Below, one piece after another: positions 1 to 9,918 of a DNA stretch of 64,000 nt. Under the pieces are notes generated by a model. That model was given only the letters and a program-made list of their open reading frames with translations. It did not search any database and had not been told where the DNA came from. The stretch's first letter is position 1. Each line of letters opens with the position of its first letter. Source of the stretch: Burkholderia mayonis (lineage in GTDB: Bacteria > Pseudomonadota > Gammaproteobacteria > Burkholderiales > Burkholderiaceae); the NCBI RefSeq assembly GCF_001523745.2, contig NZ_CP013386.1, forward strand, positions 124,001-188,000, read 5' to 3'. Position numbers and translations under genes: made by a program.

Positions 1-1
1 G

Positions 2-892
2 CTCGAATACACGATCGTCGTCGCCGCTTCGGCTTCGGAATCGGCCGCGATGCAATACCTCGCGCCGTACGCCGGCTGCACGATGGGCGAGTACTTCCGC
101 GATCGCGGCCAGGACGCCCTCATCATCTATGACGATTTGACCAAGCAAGCTTGGGCGTATCGCCAGATCTCGCTGCTGCTGCGCCGCCCGCCGGGCCGCG
201 AAGCCTATCCGGGCGACGTGTTCTATCTGCACTCGCGTCTGCTCGAGCGTGCGGCTCGCGTGTCGGAAGAGTACGTCGAGAAGTTCACGAACGGCGAAGT
301 GAAGGGCAAGAGCGGCTCGCTGACGGCGCTGCCCGTCATCGAAACGCAGGCAGGCGACGTGACCGCGTTCGTTCCGACGAACGTGATCTCGATCACCGAT
401 GGCCAGATCTTCCTGGAAACCGACCTGTTCAACGCGGGTATCCGTCCGGCAATCAACGCGGGCGTGTCGGTGTCGCGCGTGGGCGGTGCCGCGCAGACGA
501 AGGTCGTGAAGAAGCTCTCCGGCGGTATTCGTACCGACCTCGCGCAGTACCGTGAACTGGCGGCGTTCGCGCAGTTCGCGTCGGATCTCGATGAAGCGAC
601 CCGCAAGCAGCTCGAGCGCGGCCGTCGCGTGACGGAACTGCTGAAGCAGCCGCAGTACCAGCCGCTGCAGGTGTGGGAGCTGGCCGTGTCGCTGTTCGCG
701 GCGAACAACGGTTACCTCGACGACCTCGAAGTCAAGGACGTCCTGCCGTTCGAAAAAGGCCTGCGCGAATATCTGAAGACGAGCCACGCTGACCTCATCA
801 AGCGTATCGAAGACACGAAAGACTTGTCGAAGGACGACGAGAGCGCGCTGCACGCCGCTCTGAAGGACTTCAAGAAGTCGGGTGCCTATTGA
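2..892 (+). CDS. atpA: ATP synthase F1 subunit alpha, 3' part
   Basis: This is the C-terminal part of the alpha subunit of F1Fo ATP synthase, a non-catalytic nucleotide-binding subunit of the F1 hexamer on the inner face of the membrane. The reading frame is already open at base 2, so the gene begins left of the window. About 296 of the roughly 513 residues usual for the family are present. The visible stretch carries the family-typical segments [20 protein letters not shown] and [16 protein letters not shown], followed by the helical C-terminal domain. It is followed after 71 bp by atpG in the same direction, as expected for an atp operon. The identification is secure. Confidence 0.98.
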   Translation, partial: LEYTIVVAASASESAAMQYLAPYAGCTMGEYFRDRGQDALIIYDDLTKQAWAYRQISLLLRRPPGREAYPGDVFYLHSRLLERAARVSEEYVEKFTNGEVKGKSGSLTALPVIETQAGDVTAFVPTNVISITDGQIFLETDLFNAGIRPAINAGVSVSRVGGAAQTKVVKKLSGGIRTDLAQYRELAAFAQFASDLDEATRKQLERGRRVTELLKQPQYQPLQVWELAVSLFAANNGYLDDLEVKDVLPFEKGLREYLKTSHADLIKRIEDTKDLSKDDESALHAALKDFKKSGAY

Positions 893-963
893 TCCGCGAG
901 GGACACCTTGAAGTGGTGCGGGTTGCGTAAAGCGCTCGCCCCGCTTCGGTCAAGGAGCAAGCA

Positions 964-3338
<2,375 letters not shown>

Positions 3339-3358
3339 AGGTCGGGTGTAACGCAGCG

Positions 3359-3414
3359 GGCGCCCGTGCGTCCGCGATGACTGCCGTTTCGGCAGCATGC
3401 CGCGGACGGGCGCC
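3359..3414 (+). other. Long mRNA hairpin after atpD
   Basis: Left arm GGCGCCCGT then TCCGCG pairs with CGCGGA then ACGGGCGCC, giving 15 base pairs with a 3-nt bulge. An inner CTGCCG/CGGCAG hairpin sits in the loop. It starts 21 nt after the atpD stop. There is no run of T after it, so it is not a standard intrinsic terminator. It could protect the 3' end of atpAGD mRNA or slow transcription before atpC; that role is inferred. Confidence 0.6.
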
Positions 3415-3440
3415 TACGTAATACGCTCAACCGTGCCTTG

Positions 3441-4034
3441 CATGGGATCGGAGTGAGGGCTGAGGCACTCACTCCGATCGACCGCCGGGGGGGCAGAGTA
3501 AGCGCTGAAGCGCTGACGCTGGCCAACCACGGCATGGGATCGGAGTAAGCGCTGAAGTGCCAACTCCGATCGACCGCCGCGGGGCCAGAGTAAGCGCTGA
3601 AGCGCTAACGCTGACCAACCACGGCATGGGATCGGAGTAAGCGCTGAAGTGCCAACTCCGATCGACCGCCGCGGGGGCAGAGTAAGCGCTGAAGCGCTAA
3701 CGCTGACCAACCACGGCATGGGATCGGAGTAAGCGCTAAAGCGCCAACTCCGATCGACCGCCGCGGGGCCAGAGTAAGCGCTGAAGCGCTAACGCTGACC
3801 AACCACGGCATGGGGTCGGAGTAAGCGCTAAAGCGCCAACTCCGATCGACCGCCGCGGGGCCAGAGTAAGCGCTGAAGCGCTAACGCTGACCAACCACGG
3901 CATGGGATCGGAGTAAGCGCTAAAGCGCTAACTCCGATCGACCGCCGCGGGGCCAGAGTAAGCGCTGAAGCGCTAACGCTGACCAACCACGGCATGGGAT
4001 CGGAGTAAGCGCTAAAGCGCTAACTCCGATCGAC
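3441..4034 (+). repeat. 92-bp tandem repeat, 6.5 copies, between atpD and atpC
   Basis: Units begin at 3441, 3533, 3625, 3717, 3809, 3901 and 3993, each exactly 92 bp apart; the last is cut after 42 bp, just before the atpC ribosome binding site. Units 2-6 are nearly identical and the first is the most diverged (GAGTGAGGGCTGAGGCACTC replaces part of the core). Each unit contains two potential hairpins: a strong one flanked by GATCGGAGT and ACTCCGATC, and a weaker one flanked by CCAGAGT and ACGCTGACC. Both have AGCGCT repeats in the middle. No protein is encoded: short frames across it merely repeat the unit. Recent tandem amplification is the simplest reading. Confidence 0.95.
3998..4031 (+). 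promoter_or_regulatory. Leader hairpin immediately upstream of atpC
   Basis: The last, partial repeat unit forms a hairpin with GATCGGAGT pairing ACTCCGATC around an AGCGCT-rich core. Its 3' end lies 13 nt before the atpC ATG, directly abutting the AGGAG ribosome binding site at 4035-4039. The same element, with compensatory changes in its stem, lies 14 nt before gcvP at 57273-57306. A post-transcriptional role on the last gene of the operon is inferred. Confidence 0.55.
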
Positions 4035-4044
4035 AGGAGTCGAT

Positions 4045-4470
4045 ATGGCAACCATCAAAGTAGACGTCGTCAGCGCGGAAGAGCAGATCTTCTCGGGCCA
4101 GGCGAAGTTCGTCGCGCTGCCGGGCGAAGCAGGTGAGCTGGGCATCCTGCCGGGTCACACGCCGCTCATCACGCGGATTCGTCCGGGTGCGGTGCGCATC
4201 GAGGCCGAAAGCGGCGACGAAGAGTTCGTGTTCGTCGCGGGCGGCATTCTCGAAGTGCAGCCGGGCGCCGTGACGGTGCTCGCCGACACCGCGATTCGCG
4301 GCAAGGATCTCGACGCGGCGAAGGCCGAGGAAGCGAGAAAGCGCGCAGAGGAAACGCTGCAGAACGCGAAGTCGGACCTCGATCTCGCGAAGGCGCAGTC
4401 GGAACTCGCGACCGCAATGGCGCAGCTCGAAGCGATCCAGCGTCTCGCGAAGATCCGCGGCAAGCACTGA
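4045..4470 (+). CDS. atpC: ATP synthase F1 subunit epsilon
   Basis: Epsilon subunit, 141 residues, binding gamma in the central stalk and able to inhibit ATP hydrolysis. The N-terminal beta-barrel is recognisable from [20 protein letters not shown] and the [14 protein letters not shown] segment. The C-terminal helical hairpin is Lys/Glu/Ala rich. The ATG has an AGGAG 5 nt upstream that directly follows the last copy of the 92-bp repeat. An intrinsic terminator follows, so this is the last gene of the atp operon. Its distance from atpD is the odd feature. Confidence 0.97.
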   Translation: MATIKVDVVSAEEQIFSGQAKFVALPGEAGELGILPGHTPLITRIRPGAVRIEAESGDEEFVFVAGGILEVQPGAVTVLADTAIRGKDLDAAKAEEARKRAEETLQNAKSDLDLAKAQSELATAMAQLEAIQRLAKIRGKH

Positions 4471-4518
4471 AGCGTTCGCGCGCCTCATCGCGCGCGTTCG
4501 ATTCGCGCTTTTGCATCG

Positions 4519-4547
4519 AAAAGGCAGCCTTCGGGCTGCTTTTTTCG
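4519..4547 (+). terminator. Intrinsic terminator of the atp operon
   Basis: GCAGCC, loop TTCG, GGCTGC followed by six T, starting about 50 bp after the atpC stop. The tetraloop hairpin and T-run are a textbook rho-independent terminator on the plus strand. Confidence 0.9.
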
Positions 4548-4680
4548 TTTTGGACGCGCGCCGCGCTTTGCGGGTAACACTTGATGTCAGAGTGTCGTAA
4601 GCGGATGGCAGAATAATTTACAGAAATACGTCCAAAACGATCAAACGTTCCCGAAACGTTCCATTGGCGGAGACACTCTC

Positions 4681-6408
4681 ATGGCAGCAGATTCAGGCGC
4701 CGGCGCGCTGATCGCGCCGCAGGACGGGCTTTCGTACGTGCGCGGCTCGACCGAGGTCCCATTGAGCGAAGTGACGATCGGGCAGTTTCTGCTCGACACG
4801 GTCGCGCGCTTTCCCGAGCGGCCCGCGGTCGTGTTCCGCGAGCAGGGCATTCGCTGGACGTGGCAGGCGTTCGCACACGAAGTCGACGTGCTCGCGGCCG
4901 CGTTGATCGGGCTCGGCGTCGAACGGGGCGATCGGGTCGGCATCTGGTCGCCGAATCGCGCCGAATGGCTGCTCACGCAATTCGCGACCGCGCGCATCGG
5001 CGCGGTGCTCGTCAACGTCAATCCCGCCTATCGGCTCGCCGAGCTCGAATACGCGCTGAACAAGGTCGGCTGCAAGCTGCTGATCGCGGCGGAGCGTTTC
5101 AAGACGTCCGCCTATACCGAGATGATCGTCGAGCTCGCGCCCGAGCTCGCGACGCACACGAGCGGCGAGCTGCACGCAGCGCGCGTGCCGAGCCTGCGCA
5201 CGGTCGTGACGATGAGCGACGTCGCGCCGGCGGGCATGCTGAGCTTCGCCGAGATGCTTGCGCGCGGCCGCGCGGCGCTCGATCCCGCACGGCTCGATGC
5301 GATCGGCGCGACGCTCGACCGCCGCGATCCGATCAACATCCAGTTCACGAGCGGCACGACGGGCAGCCCGAAGGGCGCAACGCTCACGCATCGCAACGTC
5401 GTCAACAATGCGCGCTCGATCGCGAGCGTGATGCAGCTCACCGAAGCCGACGCGATGTGCATTCCGGTGCCGCTCTATCACTGCTTCGGGATGGTGCTGT
5501 CGGTGCTCGCGTGCGTGTCGGCCGGCGCGAAGATGGTGTTTCCCGGCGCGGCGTTCGAGCCGGGCGCGACGCTCGCGGCGGTTTCCGACGAGCGCTGCAC
5601 GGCGCTGCAGGGCGTGCCGACGATGTTCATCGCCGAGCTCGATCATCCCGACTTCGACCGCTTCGACCTGAGCACGCTGCGCACGGGCATCATGGCGGGC
5701 TCGCCGTGCCCGATCGAGACGATGAAGCGCGTCGTCGCGAAGATGCACATGTCCGAGGTGACGATCGCGTACGGAATGACGGAGACGAGCCCCGTGTCGT
5801 TCCAGAGCTCGACGACCGATTCGCTTGAGAAGCGCACGACGACGGTCGGCCGCATCCAACCGCATCTGGACGCGAAGATCGTCGACGCGACGGGCGCGAT
5901 CGTGCCTGTCGGCGAGACGGGCGAGCTGTGCACGCGCGGCTATTCGGTGATGCTCGGCTATTGGGACGACGAGACGAGAACGCGCGAGGCGGTCGTCGAC
6001 GGCTGGATGCGCACGGGCGATCTCGCGACGCTCGACGAAGAAGGCTTCTGCAACATCGTCGGACGCCTGAAGGACATGCTGATCCGAGGCGGCGAGAATG
6101 TCTATCCGCGCGAGATCGAAGAGTTCTTGTTTCGGCATCCGAAGATTCAGAGCGTACAGGTGTTCGGCGTCCCCGATTCGAAGTACGGCGAAGAGGTGTG
6201 CGCGTGGATCGTGCTGCGCGCAGGCGAGACGATGACGGAAGACGAGCTGCGCGAGTTCTGCCGCGGCCAGATCGCGCACTACAAGGTGCCGCGCTACGTG
6301 CGCATCGTCGACGAGCTGCCGATGACGGTGACGGGCAAAGTGCAGAAGTTCGTGATGCGCGAACGGATGATCGACGAACTGGGATTGAGCATGCAGAAGA
6401 CGGCGTGA
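4681..6408 (+). CDS. Fatty acyl-CoA synthetase (AMP-forming)
   Basis: 575-residue member of the adenylate-forming ligase family that activates a fatty or other carboxylic acid to its CoA thioester through an acyl-adenylate. The AMP-binding loop [18 protein letters not shown] lies near residues 222-239, [11 protein letters not shown] near 364-374, and the C-terminal catalytic lysine region is [11 protein letters not shown]. Full length, no membrane segment. It is a single gene with the atp terminator upstream. The substrate cannot be read from the sequence; long- or medium-chain acids are usual for close family members. Confidence 0.9.
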   Translation: MAADSGAGALIAPQDGLSYVRGSTEVPLSEVTIGQFLLDTVARFPERPAVVFREQGIRWTWQAFAHEVDVLAAALIGLGVERGDRVGIWSPNRAEWLLTQFATARIGAVLVNVNPAYRLAELEYALNKVGCKLLIAAERFKTSAYTEMIVELAPELATHTSGELHAARVPSLRTVVTMSDVAPAGMLSFAEMLARGRAALDPARLDAIGATLDRRDPINIQFTSGTTGSPKGATLTHRNVVNNARSIASVMQLTEADAMCIPVPLYHCFGMVLSVLACVSAGAKMVFPGAAFEPGATLAAVSDERCTALQGVPTMFIAELDHPDFDRFDLSTLRTGIMAGSPCPIETMKRVVAKMHMSEVTIAYGMTETSPVSFQSSTTDSLEKRTTTVGRIQPHLDAKIVDATGAIVPVGETGELCTRGYSVMLGYWDDETRTREAVVDGWMRTGDLATLDEEGFCNIVGRLKDMLIRGGENVYPREIEEFLFRHPKIQSVQVFGVPDSKYGEEVCAWIVLRAGETMTEDELREFCRGQIAHYKVPRYVRIVDELPMTVTGKVQKFVMRERMIDELGLSMQKTA

Positions 6409-6434
6409 GGCGTCGTGCACGTTTTCGATGGACG

Positions 6435-6465
6435 AAAAAAAGCGGGCTGATGAGCCCGCTAAAAA
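6435..6465 (-). terminator. Intrinsic terminator read on the minus strand
   Basis: An 8-bp perfect stem, AGCGGGCT and AGCCCGCT with a 4-nt loop (6441-6460). It is followed by seven T only when read on the minus strand; on the plus strand it is followed by AAAAACC. No minus-strand protein gene ends here, so it implies a separate minus-strand transcript starting to the right. Confidence 0.75.
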
Positions 6466-6660
6466 CCACACGCTACGGGGTTAGCGCGAGGAGACCAAAG
6501 GTGGAACGCATCGGCGTGGGCCGACGACGACTCCAACAAGGATGCCCCTGGGAAGGGATTCGGTACGAAACCGACGGGCTCGTTTGTTTGTGCTTGTGTC
6601 CGCTCACACGCTGCACACGAGACCGCATCCGTGTTGAAACCGTGAGAGGCATTTTGGGCG
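6435..6660 (-). ncRNA. Candidate small RNA (unidentified)
   Basis: The 458-bp gap 6409-6866 has no credible protein gene on either strand but contains a minus-strand terminator at 6441-6460. The next minus-strand gene (pheC) lies beyond a plus-strand gene, so a transcript ending here would have to start inside the gap. I compared it from memory with 6S, tmRNA, SRP and RNase P RNA and it fits none. An imperfect dyad, GGTAACAA (6678-6685) and TTGTAACC (6697-6704), lies at the upstream end and could be a regulator site. The 5' end at 6660 is a guess. Confidence 0.35.
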
Positions 6661-6866
6661 AATTACCCCACCGTCGCGGTAACAAAGTGTTTCAGGTTGT
6701 AACCCCCGTCGGATAAGGCTTTGCGGGATTTTTTGCTGTTTCGAAAGGGGCGAGATGTCATTTTTACCGCATCGAAAAACGGCGCCTTCGAGGTCCGCCA
6801 GGCCCCTTTTACGATGTGCTAGGCTGGACCGGTCAAGCTTTCGGGCGCCATCAAACATGCATCGAA

Positions 6867-7307
6867 ATGACAGCGATATCGACTGACACAGTCCTGAGAA
6901 AGATTTTGAAACGCGATCGGGTGATCGCGGTAGTTGGCCTTTCGGATAAACCCTATCGACCGAGTCATGAAGTCGCTGGATACATGCAGCGGAACGGCTA
7001 TCGGATCGTACCCGTCAATCCGCTGCTCGCCGGCACGAAGGTGCTCGGCGAGACCGTTCATGCGTCGCTTGCCGACGCGCGCGCGGCGCTCGCGGCCGAA
7101 GGCGCCGAGATCGGCATGGTCGACGTATTCCGCAAGTCGGCGGACGTGCCGCCTGTCGTCGATGCGGCGATCGAGATCGGCGCGCGTTCGGTCTGGCTGC
7201 AGCTCGGCGTCGTGCATGACGCCGCCGTTGCGAAGGCGCGCGCGGCGGGCCTCGACGTCGTCGTCGATCGGTGCGTGAAGATCGAGCATCGTCGGCTGAT
7301 CGATTAG
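6867..7307 (+). CDS. CoA-binding domain protein (YccU-like)
   Basis: 146-residue protein made of a single Rossmann-fold CoA-binding domain of the kind found in succinyl-CoA synthetase alpha and in stand-alone YccU-type proteins. The nucleotide-binding pattern VIAVVGLSDKPYRPSHEV is near residues 15-32, followed by GYRIVPVNP. The ATG at 6867 (MTAISTDT) is chosen over a start 51 bp upstream because it puts the domain at the usual distance from the N-terminus. It has no operon partner: the next gene is convergent pheC. The cellular role of this family is not established. Confidence 0.8.
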   Translation: MTAISTDTVLRKILKRDRVIAVVGLSDKPYRPSHEVAGYMQRNGYRIVPVNPLLAGTKVLGETVHASLADARAALAAEGAEIGMVDVFRKSADVPPVVDAAIEIGARSVWLQLGVVHDAAVAKARAAGLDVVVDRCVKIEHRRLID

Positions 7308-7464
7308 CGACGTCGCGCAGGCGTGGCGTTCGCAGCGCAAGCATCGCCGCGGCGCGCAACCGCGGCGCCGATACATCCGCGCACGGCGGGCGCGCCGGCG
7401 CACGACGCCGCGTGCTGCGGCGCAACGTCCGCACGCGCGCATCGCACCGCCATCCGCATCGCGT

Positions 7465-8244
7465 TCACTTGAGCCACTTATCCGAGATCGCCCGCACCTC
7501 GCCCGTTTCACGCGCGAGGTGCAGCCACTGATCGACGTACTGCTGGAACACGACGTCGCCGCGCGGCACCATGTACGCCTTTTCTCCGAACTGGAACGGC
7601 TTGTCCGGATGCACCGAGCACAGGCCCGGATTCAGTTTTTGCTGCAACAGCGTCTCCGACGCGTCCGTGACCATCACGTCGGCATTGCCCGCGAGGATCT
7701 GCTTGAAGATCGTGACGTTGTCCGGAAAAACGGTGATCCGCGCGTGCGTGAAGTGCTGCTTCGCAAAGCGCTCGTTCGTGCCGCCCGGATTCACGATCAC
7801 GCGCGTCTGCGGCTGGTCGATCTGCGCGATCGTCTGGTAGCGCTCGACATCCGCGCAGCGCACGATCGGCGTCTTGCCGTCGGTCACGTACGGCTGCGTG
7901 AAGAACGCACGCTTTTGCCGCTCGAGCGTCGTCGAGATGCCGCCCACCGCGACGTCGCATTTCGCGACGAAATCGTTCGTGAGCGTTGGCCACGTGGTCT
8001 TCACGAACGCCGTCTTCACGCCGAGCGACTTCGCGAGCGATGCCGCCATGTCGATGTCGATTCCTTCGAATGCGCCGTCTTCGCGGCGATACGTGTACGG
8101 CTTGTAGTCGCCCGTCGTGCAGACGCGCAGCGTGCCGCGCGCTAGCACGTCGTCGAGCCGCGATGCCGGCGCGGCGGGCTGCGGCACGGTCTGCGCATGG
8201 GCGAAGCCCGCCCAGCAGGCGAGCGCGAGCAACGTCTTCTTCAT
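7465..8244 (-). CDS. pheC: Periplasmic cyclohexadienyl/arogenate dehydratase
   Basis: 259-residue secreted protein that looks like an amino-acid transporter binding protein but matches the PheC family, which converts prephenate to phenylpyruvate or arogenate to phenylalanine in the periplasm. A signal peptide, [18 protein letters not shown], opens it. The family signatures [46 protein letters not shown] and [17 protein letters not shown] closely follow my recollection of Pseudomonas PheC. No permease or ATPase gene is adjacent, which argues against a transport role. It is divergent from hemE. Automatic pipelines may call it a solute-binding protein. Confidence 0.82.
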   Translation of the reverse strand: MKKTLLALACWAGFAHAQTVPQPAAPASRLDDVLARGTLRVCTTGDYKPYTYRREDGAFEGIDIDMAASLAKSLGVKTAFVKTTWPTLTNDFVAKCDVAVGGISTTLERQKRAFFTQPYVTDGKTPIVRCADVERYQTIAQIDQPQTRVIVNPGGTNERFAKQHFTHARITVFPDNVTIFKQILAGNADVMVTDASETLLQQKLNPGLCSVHPDKPFQFGEKAYMVPRGDVVFQQYVDQWLHLARETGEVRAISDKWLK

Positions 8245-8383
8245 CGTGTCTCCTCGATACGTGTGGCCGGTCGGAACGCCGGATCATAACGGAGCGGCGG
8301 CGAGCGTCATATGGCCGCGAACGCTGAGCGCGGCGCCGCGTCCGGTAGAATGCCCCTTTGCGTTTCGCTTCGTCGCATTCATC

Positions 8384-9478
8384 GTGGCCCAGACTCTCAT
8401 CAACGACACCTTCCTGCGTGCGCTCTTGCGCGAGCCGACCGACTACACGCCGATTTGGCTGATGCGCCAGGCGGGCCGCTACCTGCCCGAGTACAACGCG
8501 ACGCGCGCGCGCGCGGGCAGCTTCCTCGGGCTCGCGAAGCACCCCGACTACGCGACCGAAGTCACGCTGCAGCCGCTCGAGCGCTTCCCGCTCGACGCCG
8601 CGATCCTGTTCTCCGACATCCTGACGATCCCCGACGCGATGGGGCTCGGCCTCGATTTCGCAGCGGGCGAAGGGCCGAAGTTCGCGCATCCGGTGCGCAC
8701 CGAGGCCGACGTTGCGAAGCTCGCGGTGCCGGACATCGGCGCGACGCTCGGCTACGTGACCGACGCGGTGCGCGAGATCCGCCGCGCGCTCACCGACGGC
8801 CGGGGCCGCCAGCGCGTGCCGCTGATCGGCTTCTCGGGCAGCCCGTGGACGCTCGCGTGCTACATGGTCGAGGGCGGCGGCTCGGACGATTTCCGCGCGG
8901 TGAAGTCGATGGCGTACGCGCGGCCCGATCTGATGCACCGGATTCTAGACGTCAACGCGCAGGCGGTGGCCGCCTATCTGAACGCGCAGATCGAAGCGGG
9001 CGCGCAGGCCGTCATGATCTTCGACACGTGGGGCGGCGCGCTCGCCGACGGCGCGTATCAGCGCTTCTCGCTCGACTATATCCGGCGCGTCGTCTCGCAG
9101 CTGAAGCGCGAGCACGACGGCGCGCGCGTGCCGTCGATCGCGTTCACGAAGGGCGGCGGGCTCTGGCTCGAGGACATCGCGGCGACGGGCGTCGACGCGG
9201 TCGGGCTCGACTGGACGGTCAACCTCGGCCGCGCGCGCGAGCGCGTGGCGGGCCGCGTCGCGCTGCAGGGCAACCTCGATCCGACGATCCTCTTCGCTCC
9301 GCCCGAGACGATCCGCGCCGAAGCGCGCGCGGTGCTCGACAGCTACGGCAACCATCCGGGGCACGTGTTCAACCTCGGCCACGGGATCTCGCAGTTCACG
9401 CCGCCCGAGCACGTCGCGGAGCTCGTCGACGAAGTGCATCGCCATAGCCGCGCGATCCGCAGCGGATCGGGATCATGA
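8384..9478 (+). CDS. hemE: Uroporphyrinogen III decarboxylase
   Basis: Cytoplasmic enzyme of heme synthesis that removes four carboxyl groups from uroporphyrinogen III to give coproporphyrinogen III. 364 residues from a GTG start ([10 protein letters not shown]), the normal length. The signature [14 protein letters not shown] is near residues 24-37, the [17 protein letters not shown] segment follows, and GLDWTVNLG and [15 protein letters not shown] mark the C-terminal half. The GTG start is preferred because the frame upstream of it has no family similarity. A -10-like TAGAAT lies at 8346-8351 but no matching -35 is clear. Confidence 0.97.
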   Translation: MAQTLINDTFLRALLREPTDYTPIWLMRQAGRYLPEYNATRARAGSFLGLAKHPDYATEVTLQPLERFPLDAAILFSDILTIPDAMGLGLDFAAGEGPKFAHPVRTEADVAKLAVPDIGATLGYVTDAVREIRRALTDGRGRQRVPLIGFSGSPWTLACYMVEGGGSDDFRAVKSMAYARPDLMHRILDVNAQAVAAYLNAQIEAGAQAVMIFDTWGGALADGAYQRFSLDYIRRVVSQLKREHDGARVPSIAFTKGGGLWLEDIAATGVDAVGLDWTVNLGRARERVAGRVALQGNLDPTILFAPPETIRAEARAVLDSYGNHPGHVFNLGHGISQFTPPEHVAELVDEVHRHSRAIRSGSGS

Positions 9479-9586
9479 TCGCAAGCGGTCCGTTGCTGCG
9501 GCGCGATGCGGCGAATTTGCGCAATCGCGACCAAACAGGGCGCAAGCGCCCGTCCAATGGCGTTCTTATGCTTGTCAAGACTTGAC

Positions 9587-9595
9587 TTATGCACA
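9587..9595 (+). promoter_or_regulatory. DnaA box match
   Basis: TTATGCACA, a perfect match to TTATNCACA, overlapping a possible -35-like TTGACT just upstream. Confidence 0.5.
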
Positions 9596-9776
9596 TTTTC
9601 CACGTTGCAGCGCGGTAGAGGGCTTTATCGGCGAATGGGCTGCGCTATGGCGTCGGAAATTGGATAGCAGCCTTGCGGGATAAGGCTTCGCGGCCGGGCT
9701 GTCCGATCCGGAAAAAGCAGTGGATGGCCGTAGGCAGCGCCTTTGCGGGGTCATCGAGGGCGAGTTCTCAACAAAG

Positions 9777-9785
9777 TTATCCACA
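9777..9785 (+). promoter_or_regulatory. DnaA box match
   Basis: TTATCCACA, the strongest form of the DnaA recognition sequence, about 140 bp before the preferred priA start. Confidence 0.55.
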
Positions 9786-9918
9786 GGATCGGCGGTCGCG
9801 CCGCGATTCTTAATGAGAATCCAAAACTTAGCGCCGAAAGTGACGTTTTACTTTAACTTCGCGGGCGTCGCGGATGTCTGGTATGCCGGGCATTCTGGCG
9901 TTCGGCGGCGCCGCACCG

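Larger units (their letters stand above)
9479..9918. other. Intergenic region hemE-priA with two DnaA-box matches
   Basis: No protein gene is supported in these 440 bp. Two perfect matches to the DnaA box consensus TTATNCACA are present on the plus strand: TTATGCACA at 9587-9595 and TTATCCACA at 9777-9785. A third, reversed, is at 10500-10508 inside priA. The 60 bp before priA are AT-rich for this genome. Confidence 0.6.

Noticed and set aside
3414..3811. Overlapping minus-strand frames with the repeated peptide MPWLVSVSASALTL across the atp repeats
   Set aside because: The peptide only reflects the 92-bp unit read in one frame. There is no ribosome binding site, and frames shift between units because 92 is not a multiple of three.
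3441..4034. CRISPR array
   Set aside because: The 92-bp units are adjacent with no unique spacers and no cas genes are nearby.
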